A stretch of 64,000 nucleotides of DNA from Heliocidaris erythrogramma (Eukaryota; Echinodermata; Echinoidea; Camarodonta; Echinometridae), in the NCBI GenBank assembly GCA_025617745.1, contig CM046858.1, positions 41,399,850 to 41,463,849 of the forward strand, written 5' to 3'. Both the position numbers and the translations under genes were made by a program. Below are positions 1-11,900 of the stretch, in pieces (positions within the stretch are counted from its first letter, which is position 1; each line of letters begins with the position of its first letter). The notes beneath the pieces were generated by a model. The model did not search any database, was not told the origin of the DNA, and was given only the letters and a program-made list of their open reading frames with translations.

Positions 1-124
1 GAACGAATTTTCTTCGATATTTTCGCATTGAAATAATAGCATTTCTTATTTCCTTACTGCTAATCAAATATGATGGTATTTCAAGATGAAACATCATGAG
101 TTGGGATAATTATTAGTTTTAAGT

Positions 125-345
125 TAATTTATCATAATTCTTATCTTATCACCACCCATGGTAACAGGGGTGGGTGCAGGGAGAGGAGAGTTATTCCCCC
201 CCCCCCCCCCCCTTCGCGCGCGAAGCGCGAAAACTTTGACATTTTGAGACCCAGATAACGGCTTGTAGCGCTGTTTTTCGCTCTCCTTTTTAGAAATATT
301 TTTAGTGGCTGAATAGTGGGCGGGGGGGGGGGGGGGGGCATGGCC
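125..345. repeat. Repeat bounded by long C and G runs
   Basis: A segment with a C run at about 197-212, a GC-rich palindrome (TCGCGCGCGAAGCGCGA) just after it, and a G run at about 321-338. It resembles the other G/C-run repeats in this window, but I cannot place clear terminal repeats or a target duplication. Confidence 0.4.
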
Positions 346-835
346 CCCCGGTGCCCCCTGTCAACGCCAGTGAGCCCTATGACCTATGAGAGGGAACTTT
401 TTGAAGCTCCATGAAATGACTGACCAATCAGGAGCGACCTCCAGTGTCGGAGTCTCTGTATGGATAGCTCTGTGAAGGCATGGAAGGGCTAGAAGTAAAT
501 AAGGTGCGGGCAAGCCTAAATCCGATAACCAAGGTATAATGTTTGTAAAGCGTTCAGAGACATTGTAGATCTCCAGCTGACGAGTGATCCCTGTCATATA
601 TCTGACAATATAGGTAAAATGTGAAATATAATGAAGATTAATTTAAAAAATGTATTGAACTATGGTTTAAATCTATGCACATCATACATTGGAAACTAGT
701 ATCCAATTTGTACACGGATGTTGATATCGATTGCAATGACATATATTTTTCTTTGAACATTACTAATAATAGAACTGAACAAATCGTTTGTTTAGAGACA
801 GAAGTAACGCCCTTCTGGCTCCAAACAGACGATGA

Positions 836-872
836 TTTATTTATTTATTTATTTATTTATTTATTTGTCGTT
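836..872. repeat. (TTTA)n microsatellite, possible retroelement tail
   Basis: About nine TTTA units are followed by a non-repetitive segment. Similar tracts occur at about 32361-32390 and 62868-62898. Such (TAAA)n tracts often mark the 3' end of minus-strand non-LTR elements. I cannot identify the element body, so this link is inference. Confidence 0.45.
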
Positions 873-2058
873 TTATTTTAACAGGGTAGCCCTTTCAGTT
901 ATTAAAACTGCTCGACCAAGGGGCCCTGTATCAAAATACTAAAAACATATTTTGATCACAATGATAAGTGAGTAAAGACATGGCAAAGGAGGGAGGATGT
1001 GAATAACATATATAGATACAAGACGTTTGACATGTTTGATCGTTAATAGCTCAAAAGTTTTCATTTCAATTCATTTCATTTATTTCCACAATAACAGCAA
1101 ATAAATTGACAAAGACTTTCAGTTTACAAAATTTATTATAAGCATAGAAAAAACAATTAAGAATGAAATCTGCCACATAAATTCGGTTTTAAAAACAAAG
1201 TGAAATTTACGTTGTAATTGGTAAGTAAATGAATGTTAGCTGTATTGTGAAGAGCAAAGCTTGTAATTCAGGTTCCCTAACAGTAACATAACTATCAGAG
1301 ACTCAAAGTTTTATTTGATAAAACCAAAAGCCTATGAAAGGATTTAAAACGACAGACGGTAGTTATAAACTGTCTAAATTTACAACTCGAATCAGACTGA
1401 GGCTTTTGCATAATTATAGTAAAGTTGAAGGAAGTTTATTTATCTATTATGGCATTTCTTTGAATATTGTTTAAATTAAAATATGGCTTTGAATATTTAA
1501 TTAGATTTTCACTTTTTCAAAATTCAAGGCCGCAAATTCAGAACGCAGCCATTGCCATCACGCATTGCACCCATTATAACATAAGAGCGAGAAAAAAATC
1601 ACCCAGGTCGATTTTTATATAGTCTACAGACATCACAGGATAGAAGGCTTCTTTTCCATGCAGTAATGCATGAAAAAATGATCTACAAACTAAGCAAATG
1701 ATAGAAGGAAACCAGGCATACATTATAAAACTTTCAGCATTTTATCAAAGATTGCTTTATTCCAAATGGCTGAAAACATAGGAAAGAAATAACTTTTCTG
1801 GTAAATCTGAAATGAGAACATAAATATTTACTTAGAAAACATAAATTTCATAACTTATCACAAAATGAAGATACAAATTCTAACAAATTAAAACATCATT
1901 ACTTCAGAGGAAAATTGTGAAAGTAATTTAAAACGGCAGAGTATTAAACAAAATATATTTTCATCGTTATTGTTAGATATATAAGTAGGCACATAACTTT
2001 TAAAAAATTGTTTCATATCGAAAATGCATCCTGATTCACATTTTAATAAATTTAATGT

Positions 2059-2072
2059 ATATTTATAAATAT
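2059..2072. repeat. Left target-site duplication of the LINE (14 bp)
   Basis: The 14-mer ATATTTATAAATAT is repeated exactly at 7278-7291, directly after the poly-A tail. This fixes the insertion point and the 5' end of the element. Confidence 0.85.
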
Positions 2073-2236
2073 CATCCTGTTAATTCCTGGACCTTTTCGA
2101 GCGAATATATTTGTGGAATCTGCTGTTTTATGATGGAAGTCTTGCCTGATTCGTATGCAGGGCGTGCCACGCCCACACGAGAAGGTGAAAAGCCCGTGTT
2201 CATCCGGCATAGGGACATCCCGAATGTCAACAACAC

Positions 2237-3156
2237 ATGGCAACTGGGGAGGAAATATACGTTTCTCTGGCCAAAGTAGTGGATTTCCAACGAATTGTAG
2301 GTGTACAGAAGGTGAGAGGATTGTGGAGAATATATATTGACAGCAAGGAAGCTAGGATTTCTCTGATCAATGGGGGAATCAAGATGCGAGGTTCAACCGT
2401 CGCTGTACATGATCGCAATCCATTTTTGTCATACGAATCAGAGAACTTTCTAAGACTTGTCATTAAGGATGTGCCTTGTCAGTCTCTGATGAGCTCATAG
2501 TGGCAGAATTGGAGGGATGGAAGTGTGTGGTGAAGGGGGAGGTCACAAGACAACGATTACGAGTGAATGGTCAACTAACATCATGCCTCAACGGGGATCG
2601 GGTGATCTTCATAGACCCACCACGGCAGCCATTAGCCCGCAACGTTCACATCGCCATGTTTAGAGCCCGCATTTTTCACCAGGGCCAGATAACTGAGGCG
2701 TCATTAGCAACGTGTTCACGTTGCCTAGCGACCGGTCACCACGCTTCAAATTGCTCTCGGCCTGTTGTTTGTAAACAATGCAAAAAGCCAGGACACAAGG
2801 CAAATGAATGTAATGAAGAGCATCATCTAACCGATCAAGCGACAAATGTCAATTCAAAGGAAAAAGACGATGATGTTGTCGCTGTCACATCTACTGAATC
2901 TTCACAAAAGGTGGCCACAGTCGAGCGAGCACGCGTAGATGTCCGCCCCAAAGAGAAGAGAGCATCATCATCATCATCAAAGAACACAACAAAGAAACAA
3001 CAGAATATCAAAGACATGTGGTCGACTGACAACTCTGGTGATGAAGAACAACCAAGGTCAGAATGTGAATCCGATCACTCGCGTAATTCAAGTAGCAGTA
3101 AGAAAGAGACCGAAAGAGAACGAAAAAGACCGAGGAAAGGTTCAGATAGGAAATGA
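2237..3156 (+). pseudogene. LINE ORF1: nucleic-acid-binding protein with two zinc knuckles
   Basis: ORF1 starts at ATG 2237 (MATGEEIYVSL) and ends at the stop after 3156, about 305 residues. In ORF1 proteins of this group the product binds element RNA. Two CX2CX4HX4C knuckles are visible, CSRCLATGHHASNC and CKQCKKPGHKANEC, followed by a Ser/Lys-rich basic tail. The reading frame changes near 2476: the first part ends in VIKDVPCQS, while the second frame reads LSVSDELIVAELEGW directly across the same point, as expected if one T were missing from the CCTTG run. The upstream half therefore sits in one frame and the zinc knuckles in another. ORF1 is separated from ORF2 by roughly 190 bp. Confidence 0.8.
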
Positions 3157-3341
3157 AGAGTATGCTTAGTGCATGTTTCGAAAGATACTATCATGATATT
3201 CATTGAATATACAATATGGTTATGCATATCCGAAATTATAAAAATGAATGTTAATATAAGTATGAATATTACGAAACTGAACGTATTGCAAGTCATACAA
3301 ATACTGAAAAATCTAGTGTGAATTTGTTTAGAAAAACTCAA

Positions 3342-6300
3342 TTAATTCATTTTCTATCGCTTAATGTGAGAGGCCTGAGGGATAGATTAAAAAGAAAAAG
3401 ATATTTGCATGGGTTAATGCTCAGAAAGCTGACATTGTATGTCTGCAAGAAACATTTTGGACAGAAAACTTAGAAGCTGAAGTTACAAAAGAATGGAATG
3501 GTTCTGCATTTTTTTGCAATGGCTCAAATCATGCCAGAGGTGTTTCAATTTTACTACATAAAAAATTACAGGCTAAAGTTGCTGATGTTTATTGTAAAGG
3601 TGATGGCAGAGCTATCGCACTTCGCTTGGTTTTTGAAACAAGTTCTTATCTTATTTTGAATATATATGCTCCAACAAAACCGAAAGATAAAATTTCCTTT
3701 TTCAAAATATTATCTCCTTGGTTGAATCAATTAAAGAAAGAGGATGATTTACTTATATGTGGAGGTGACTGGAATACACCATTAGTCCCAGGTTTAGATA
3801 CTCGGGGTATTTCTCTAAAGCAAAAACCCATTCAATCTTTAAAAAAGATTATTCAGAAAAATAAGTTAATAGACATCTGGAGAAAAATATATCCACATAA
3901 AAAACAGTTCACATGGCGTCAGCTTTCTTTAGGATTTTATTCACGCCTAGATTACTGGCTTATAGACCCCTTGTTATGTGATTTTGTTTGTACTGCCGAC
4001 ATTCGTCCGGCTCTTAACTGCGACCATAATGCAGTATCCCTTAAGCTAAAAATGTCTAGTTCGCCACGGGGGAGAGGCTATTGGAAGTTAAATATCTCAA
4101 TGTTAAAAGATGAATCTTACAAAAATTGTATTAAGAATTTGATTAACAAAGTTAAGATTGAGTATGCAAATGAAAACCCTCAATTTAGATGGGAAATTTT
4201 TAAAATCAAAGTGAGAGAGCTATCAATCAAATATGCAAAACAAAAACAAAATTTACAAAACCAGAAGGTAAAACAGTTACAAAAAGAATTTTCCGATCTC
4301 TCTGAACTAGTTGATAAAAATCCAACTAGTAGAAATATTCTCAGAATGGAAACTGTCAAGAAAGAATTAGATGAAATGTACACTTATAAGTGTAAAGGTG
4401 CTTTTGTAAGAGCTAGGGAGAAATGGATGGAGTTTGGTGAGAAATCAAACAAGTATTTCCTAAAACGGGAACAGCAGAACGGTGCTAAAAAAGAAATAGA
4501 CTGTATTCTAGAAGGGGAAAAACATTTATTCTCTCAATCTGAAATATTAGAAAGTATAGCAAAATATTATAGTAATTTATATTCTGACAACAAACCTGTT
4601 GATGAGAATGATTTAGATATATATTTAAATGACACTAAAATCGATGAACTGAATGAAATTGATGCACAAACATGTGAAGGGTTGATTACAGAAAATGAAT
4701 GCTATAAAGCTGTAATATCTATGTCTAATAATAAAGCTCCTGGAAGCGATGGTTTAGGTATTGAATTTTATAAGTGTTTTTGGACAGACGTAAAAGATGT
4801 ATTACTTGAGAGTTTAAATGAATCATATTGCCAAGAGAAGTTATCTGAAAGCCAAAGACAAGGTATACTTACGCTAATATATAAAAAGGGGGACAAACGA
4901 AAATTAGACAATTGGAGGCCTATATCATTATTGAATACAGATTATAAAATAATTGCTCGAGTCCTGTCGATGCGATTACAAAAAATTCTTCATAAAATTA
5001 TTTCTTGTGATCAAACGGGATACATAAAAGGGCGTTCTGCTTCTGACAACTTGAGATTGATCCAGGATATTATTGATTATAGTAATATTTATAAAAAGAA
5101 GGGAATTCTAATTTTTCTTGACTTCAAGCCTTTGATTGTGTTAGTCACAAATTTATAATCAGGGTTTTAAAAAGGCTTAAATTTAAAGAATCGTTCATTA
5201 AATGGATAGAGGTTTTATATACAGAAGCAATAGGTAAAGTAATTAATAAAGGTTATGTGACTAATGCCTTTAATATCAAGAGGGGCATTCGACAAGGGTG
5301 TCCTCTGTCAGCGCTTTTGTTTGTTTTAGTAGCGGAAATAATGGCATCTCGAATAAGATCAAATGAAAATATCCATGGTTTTAGTATACCATCACATGAA
5401 GAACCTTTTTCATGTGATATTCGTATTTCACAGTTGGCGGACGACGCCACCTTAATTTTAGATTCTGTGGAATCTGGAAATAATGCAATGCAGGAGGTTT
5501 TACGATTTGGTGAATACACTGGTCTACAATTAAATTTTAGTAAAACTAAAGTGTTAGGACTGAACCTAGACATTAGAAATAATCGTTGTATTGACACTCT
5601 AGAATGGACACAAGAGCCAATAACTTATCTCGGGGTTAATCTAACTATGAATGAAAGTGAATTTAATCTTCTTAACTGGTCAGTTAAAATAGACAAAATT
5701 AGGCGTATAATAACTTTATGGAAGATGAGACACTTAACATATTACGGAAAAATCATGATTATCAAAATGCTTCTTATATCTCAATTGAACTATTTGGCAA
5801 CATGTTATCAAATTCCTGATAAATATTTAAAGGAATTAAATAAAATAATATATTCTTTTTTATGGAATTCAAAAAAAGAAAAAGTTAAAAGGGTTGTGGT
5901 AATTAATTCAGTCTTACAAGGTGGTTTAGGGATGGTTGATACGGAATCGAGAATGAAATCACTTGTACTTTCTTGGTTGCCTAAAATGATAAATGATTGT
6001 AAGAAACCATGGAAATACATATGTGAGTTTTGGCTTAATAAGTTAGGAGGCTTGCCTTTATGCATGCATTTTAACTGTTCTGCCGGAGATATGATATCTT
6101 TATGCAAAGAGCGTATGTTGCCCCCATTCTATATATATCTACTTTCCACTTGGGCAGAAATACATTATGTAAACCTACTGAAAATAAAAGATGCATCAAA
6201 TGAATTCATTTGGAATAATACAAATATTAAGCATATGAAGAAACCATTATACTTTAAAAATTGGATCGTTAATGGTATTTTGCAAATTAATCAATTGTTT

Positions 6301-7131
6301 GAAAATGGAATGTGGAAAAGTCATAAACAAATTTGTGAAACGATAGGATCAAATTCTTTATTAATATCGTTTCAATATGAATCAATTAAAAAATCACTGC
6401 CAAGAGTTTGGCATGACATATTGTGTAAAAAGCAGAAGAGCAGTAGACAAGAAGATGATGAAGATAACCCTGAAATGTATAAAATACATAGTGGAGATTT
6501 AGTTAATTTAGCATCTGTAAAAACAAAACAATTATATTCAATATTAGTTGAAACAAAGAAACGCGATATAAGCGTTATTTACTTTTGGCAAGAAAAGTTA
6601 GAAGTTTCTCAATTATTTGATTGGAATGATTTGTTTAGCTTTAAGTTTGGAAAAATTTTTAACAACAACGTAAAACAATATACCTTCAAACTTTTACATA
6701 GAATACTGCCTTTTAAAGAAAATCTAGTTAAATGGAAAATCACATCTGACATAATATGCAGAGATTGCAATGATGTAGAAACAATTAATCATGTGCTTTT
6801 ATTTTGTCCTGAGGTAAAGTCATATTGGAAAAAAGTAATAGATATTATATATTTTCTATTCAACATTGATATTAGTATGGACGAAAAAATTCTATTAATA
6901 GGATATGATGTAAATAACCAAAATTTAATTCTTCTAAACTTCATGCTAGTCATTGCTCAATACACAATATATCAATTGTATATAATGCGAAATTATTCTA
7001 AGATTTCTATAAGTGCTTATATACTATTGGCTAGATTTAAAAAAGAGGTTATAATGAATTTGAAATACTTAGTGAAAAAGAAAATAATTGACTTCACGCC
7101 ACAACAATTTTCTATTCTGGAAAGTGCGTGA
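3342..7131 (+). pseudogene. LINE ORF2: endonuclease-reverse transcriptase
   Basis: About 1260 residues when the frames are read in series. The endonuclease shows SLNVRGLRD, CLQETFW, GGDWNTPL, LDYWLI and DHNAVSL, which are the usual catalytic-site motifs of APE-type LINE endonucleases. The reverse transcriptase shows NWRPISLLN, an FLDF...AFD block (motif A), GIRQGCPLSALLF and QLADDATL (the xADD catalytic motif). A C-terminal CX2C...HX4C motif (CRDC ... HVLLFC) fits the L1 tail domain. The N-terminus is read in one frame to about 3400 and then in another. A second break near 5127 falls inside the FLDF/AFD block. No in-frame ATG is evident before SLNVRGLRD, so the true start is uncertain. Identification is firm from the motif order. 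Confidence 0.85.
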
Positions 7132-7277
7132 GCTAGGTGTTTAAAGTGGTACGTTATTTTGTTTATATATACTATGCAAATCAATTATGTTTGTTTATTT
7201 TTCTTTGAATGTACACTTTGGAATATAGAATGAAATAAAGTTCCTCGAATGAGGTTTTAAAAAAAAAAAAAAAAAAA

Positions 7278-7291
7278 ATATTTATAAATAT
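7278..7291. repeat. Right target-site duplication of the LINE (14 bp)
   Basis: Exact copy of the 14-mer at 2059-2072, directly after the A tract at about 7259-7277. Confidence 0.85.
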
Positions 7292-8736
7292 ATTCAGTCT
7301 TTTTTAATGACATTTATTTCCCACTTTTCAATATAAGTGTATAGAGTAATAAATGAACAAAACAATGTACATGTATTTTAAACAAAAATATGACAAAATA
7401 TACAGTACATTCATGTGGTACATACGTAGTTGGAGGACATGTACTCCTCTAAAAGCAAAAGCTTGAGGCGAGTGCATAATTCATCATGAAATACGTTGAT
7501 TTATCATTTAAATTTAGAATTTAAAGTTTCCACTGAAATGATTATAAGAAAAGGGTGAAATCCAGTTTATAACTTTATTATTATGTTCGCATTTCTTCTA
7601 AGTATTTTATTAAGTGCAATCAATGATAGAAAAAGGAATAATTATTATCCCCCTTCTTTTTGATGTTTATGTTATATTTTGTTATTTTCGCGCAGCAGCT
7701 TATCTGATAATGTAATGTTCTAAGTTTGTGCCATAGACAATGTGGAAGATTAGCCTTGTGCTAAACAAGTCGGGTCCGCTCGCTATTCAGAGCGCTATAC
7801 AAAACCACTATTCATTTAACACGCGTTATGAATAGTGGTCCTTATGAATGGAGGGCCTTATGAATAGCGAGATGATTTGTCTATGGTTTGCTCACTATTT
7901 AGAAGGACCGAGTATTCATACAAAACCGCTATTCTTTAGTCACGCGTTATGGATAGCGGTCCTTATGACTATAGCGAGGTTACCCCAAACATTATATATA
8001 AGCTCTACATCTACACTTTTACTAAATTTTGCATAAACTTATAAAGCACATGATATTGTAAATAAAGGCACGCTCTACCTTAGCCCACGGGGGATCCATG
8101 ATTTTAAAATAGAGTAGGCGCAAGTCCTTCAAATAGAGTTAGCTTTTAAAAAAAATATTAGGAAAGATTCCCACCTTCTCCTCCTTCCCTAAATTCTATG
8201 AACAATCCAACCAAATATGACTAGAATCTAGTCAGATTTAAAGAGAATAACTATTCCCACGGGTTGAAGTGAATTACAGAATCCTAGTCAAAATTAAAAG
8301 AACCCTAGTAAAAATGAGTAGATTCCTAGTCAGATTGACTAAGATCTGATTAAGAAAATGTAACCATGCAATCTGGTCATAAAATGACTAAGACGTTTTC
8401 TTAAAGTTTAGAACCGCCATGCAAATGAGGTATTAGTGTATCATTTGACAACTACATACAATGATCAACTAATACATTCATACCATTGTGAAAAAAACTT
8501 CTATAGCACCCCATGCCATCCCTGTCTTAAAATGCCACTCATGTTTTCAGATTTTAGACCACTTATTTTAGATACACTGCCTTTCCATTGCCATTTCCGC
8601 TTTTTGCAATATCTCCTCCAACTTTCTACCAATCTCTGGCTCTTTCATACCGACTGTTACTTCATCCCAATACTATGCACTATATCGCAAGAATGATCAG
8701 AAAGCTATTTATAAATCGATTTATCATACACATTGA
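7292..8736. other. Noncoding stretch between LINE and gene A
   Basis: No gene is supported. The stretch contains the foldback element at 7771-7986 and would include the 3' UTR of gene A on the minus strand just left of 8737. I found no convincing AATAAA for gene A within the first few hundred bases. Short open frames here lack motifs. Confidence 0.5.
7771..7986. mobile_element. Foldback MITE, CGCTATTCATAAGGACC family, copy 1
   Basis: About 215 bp built from repeated, mutually complementary blocks (GCTATTCAT, ATGAATAG, GGTCCTTATGA). It opens with GGGTCCGCTCGCTATTC and closes with AGCGAGGTTACCCC. A second copy is at 34726-35003 with the same ends. The flanks (AAACAAGT and AAACATTA) share five of eight bases, consistent with a decayed 8-bp duplication. 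Confidence 0.7.
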
Positions 8737-8982
8737 CTATTTAGAGGTGTCTCGTGTCATCTCGTCCTCATGTTTCACTTTCTTTCGGCCCAAGAGAGCA
8801 TCGATCTTTCTCTCCATTCGGTCGAAGCGGTCGCGGATACTTCGGATCTCTTCGTCTCTCTTCGGGTGCTCGCCACCCGATCGGCTGCTCGCCGCCCTCA
8901 CCTTGCCATCGCTAGATTCTAGTCGTTGCTTCGTGCTGGTGTAGAAGTCATCGGTAGGAAGTCGCTCTTTGAACGTACCTCT
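8737..8982 (-). CDS. Gene A exon 21: C-terminal tail and stop
   Basis: 81 residues then TAG. RGTFKERLPTDDFYTS is followed by a Ser-rich stretch, then EEIRSIRDRFDRMERKIDAL with hydrophobic residues in heptad spacing, a likely coiled coil. TRPA1 channels carry a C-terminal coiled coil at the tetramer axis. Acceptor TATGCAG before AGAGGT; phase 0. Confidence 0.82.
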   Translation of the reverse strand, partial: RGTFKERLPTDDFYTSTKQRLESSDGKVRAASSRSGGEHPKRDEEIRSIRDRFDRMERKIDALLGRKKVKHEDEMTRDTSK

Positions 8983-11900
8983 CTGCATAGGAAAGTGTGT
9001 TGAATCAGTTCAACATCATGAGTTATGGAAATGGGAGTAAAATAAGTATGTCTGTCCAATCCAAGTACATTATCAAGCTATACCTATCTATCTATCCCGT
9101 TGAGTTAACAAAAAAAAAAGAGAAAGAAAGGCATATATCTGACTGCTTAACTTTCCTTTATCTGTTCATCTTTTCATTTCTCCCACTATCTCTCCATCTA
9201 CCTACTCATCTATCTATCTAACTTGTTATCCATCCATCTTAACACTCCACCACTTCTCTTACTTCTGATGCTGTCTTCTCGCAGACCGAGATCGCATCTT
9301 TGATGATCCTCCTGTCTCCAGTGAGCACACTGCATCCTCGTCTCATCCTCGGGCAGCAACCGTCGTTAGGGTAATACCGCTTGTTGGAGCGCATCAGCTG
9401 ACGCCAAATGCAGACTGGAAGATACTGTTGTACCTCCATGATGGCTTCCACCTAAATTAATGCAAGTACAATAAGTCAGTAACAATTAAAATAAGATAAC
9501 AATACAAATAAGATAACAATACAAATAAGATAACAATACAAATAACAACAACATTATTGACAAGTTTTGAAATATAATTCGATAGGAACATAATAAGCAT
9601 TTATTCAGCCATGCATAGAAAAAAATCCTTTAATAGACCTTTGTGCAGGGACAAATGGGAGGGGAAGGGGTCAAAAGGGAGGCTTACTGGAGAAATGACC
9701 CCCTTCCCCCCTTTAGCAGGTCCCCTGGAGCCGCCATGGATTGTAAGATTGTCATTTTTATTAGCCTATATCTTTATTTCTATCTGCCTATAAGCATACA
9801 TGTAAATGACCCAAGACTGGCGTATCTAAAAAGGGGGGGGGGGAATTCTCCATCAAATGGCGAAAAGTGAAAAAAAAACGATAAAAAATAAGAAAAAGAA
9901 AGGGTGAGAAGAAAGAAGAAATGGGAAAGGGAATGTGAAAACAATGATACTATCTCATTTACACCCTCCTCCTAATCAATGCCTTGTTGATTCGCACCCC
10001 CACCCTCCCCCCCCCCCCTCCCATGACGATGATGGCCCTCAATATTTGGAAGCCCTCTACGACACTGATTTAAGATGTCTCCGAAAAATCGAAGAATGTC
10101 ATACCCGCATAGCAAGACGGTAAAACTTAGCCTTCCGTCTGATCTCATGTACGTCATACACCGCGAGACCAATCTGGAAGAGAACGGATATAATGTCATT
10201 CAAATGAAACAAATATGAGAATAATTAAAAGGGATTAAGTCTTAACACGATGAAAATTATTGCTCTTGAAGTAATAACCGAGTATTTGACAAAAGTGACG
10301 AGAAAAATCTGGCAACAGCCCTATATCATATAGGTATCGGACCAATACGTATGGACCACGGATGATATAATGGCTATATGACGAAAAACTATATACTCTC
10401 CGAACTGGACACAATTTGCCCTCAATGTTCACGACTAGCACTGCCAAACGACTTTGACTGAAAATGTATGAAAGCTGAGCAATGAGCAAAGAAAATTAAA
10501 GAAATCAGGGCGATCAATATTTCCACGTTTGTTGTGCTTTCAACAAACTGGGTTTACTTGAAAATTTTCAGAAAGTTGCTTATTCAGATAATCTACACAA
10601 CCCGTTCAAAATAATTGGAAAAATTATTTTTGTGTAGGTTTCTCTCTAAAGTTAGATCGTCACTGCACTATATCCGCAAGTTCTTCAAAGACCACATACC
10701 ATTAGGTTCACGACAATGATGGACATGATGGCAACGAAGACAGCGAACATGACAAAGGTGATAGCCTTGTAGAAGACTGCTGCAAGGAAGAAGTCATCTT
10801 CGTCAACAGCCAAGATGTTCTCAGTACCTAGATAGTTCTGACTGTGGAAGGTTCCGACAAAGTCAAAGTCACCTAGCATCATCGCCATGGTCTTTACCAG
10901 AGACTGCTCAACACGGTTGAACGGTGGCTGTAAGAAGGTAGATTAAAGGTACTAATTTATCTTGTGAAATTGTATTTGTAGGTTGGAAAAAATATTGTCC
11001 AAAGGTGATGAGAAGCAACATTATTTAGAGGGTGACATTGGTATGAAATTAAATCTAGTTACGATGATACCCTTGATTTCCAAGTTATTCGTACGAATGG
11101 AACTCTTAATAGATATTCTTGTGGCAGATGAGCTGCATTTCTTGGTACCTTTTTAAGCGTTGATCATTTTTCTTCAAACTTTCTAGTGTATTTTATGTTA
11201 CCCTTCTCTTACATTTTAAACAATAGGAGAGTTACGCACATTGTTGGTAAAAGTGGCAGGGCACCTTTAAGATAGATTTAATCAATTTTATGATTATCAA
11301 ATAAGCCCAATATAATCATTGGATACGCCCAAAGGTAAACACGACCAAATGATGATTGTTTTGAAATATTCATATTTGTTTAGTTGTTCGTTTGTTTGTT
11401 TGTTTTTTTTTGGAGGTGGGGTAGGTCCTCGGGAACCAGATGAATATCAGTCAACGATTGGTTGATTTGTTTCTGAGCTTTGAAAATCTCTGCTGAGGTA
11501 GATCAGATGGTTGAGGACATACCTGATTCAACAGTAGCATGTAAAGGGCAACGGCAAAAGCCATGAGGAAACAGAAGAGAACCAAGATGAACTTGAGGAA
11601 GCTACGAAGAATATCTGCGTTAGATGAAGGCAGAGGGAGAGGGAGTAGGAGTCAGGGAGGTAAAAGAAACAAGAGGTGCAGAAAAAAAAAGAGAAAAGAG
11701 GGAAGGGGAGAAGATGAAGGGAGAGAAGGGGAGAGGGAGATACAGGGAGAGAGAGAGAGAGAGAGAGAGAAGGGGGAGTGGGGTGGGGGGGGGGGGGGGT
11801 AACGTGAAGAGTGGAAAGAAGGAGAGAAATAAGATTATTTAAATACACTTGAATAAAACCCATGTCGATGATTTAAAAGTTTATACAGCTAAGTTTTTAT

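Larger units (their letters stand above)
1..2058. other. Noncoding flank with repeats only
   Basis: I see no gene here. The stretch holds a low-complexity repeat around 125-345, a (TTTA)n tract around 836-872, and AT-rich unique-looking sequence. A minus-strand open frame at 361-597 (78 codons) has no recognisable motif, no convincing splice context and no neighbour that would explain it, so it is not called. Confidence 0.6.
2073..7277 (+). mobile_element. Near full-length L1/Tx1-type LINE
   Basis: A non-LTR retrotransposon of about 5.2 kb. In order it has a short 5' leader (2073-2236), ORF1 with two CCHC zinc knuckles, ORF2 with an apurinic-type endonuclease, a reverse transcriptase and a C-terminal Cys/His motif, then a roughly 125-bp 3' UTR with an AATAAA-like signal (GAAATAAAG near 7232) and a run of about 20 A. 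A perfect 14-bp target-site duplication flanks it. The length, two-ORF plan, endonuclease and A tail fit the L1/Tx1 group. Three apparent frameshifts (near 2476, 3400 and 5127) make it inactive as read. The intact duplication and long open stretches point to a fairly recent insertion. It lies about 1.4 kb past the 3' end of gene A. Confidence 0.9.

Noticed and set aside
361-597. Minus-strand open frame of 78 codons near the left edge
   Set aside because: No recognised motif, no repeat-domain signature and no splice context; it sits beside a low-complexity repeat.
11528-11863. Long open frames over GA/CT-rich sequence (also near 15763, 20642, 24910, 27393 and 43394)
   Set aside because: They are translations of microsatellites and purine-rich tracts (Ser/Leu, Arg/Glu or Lys runs), not genes.
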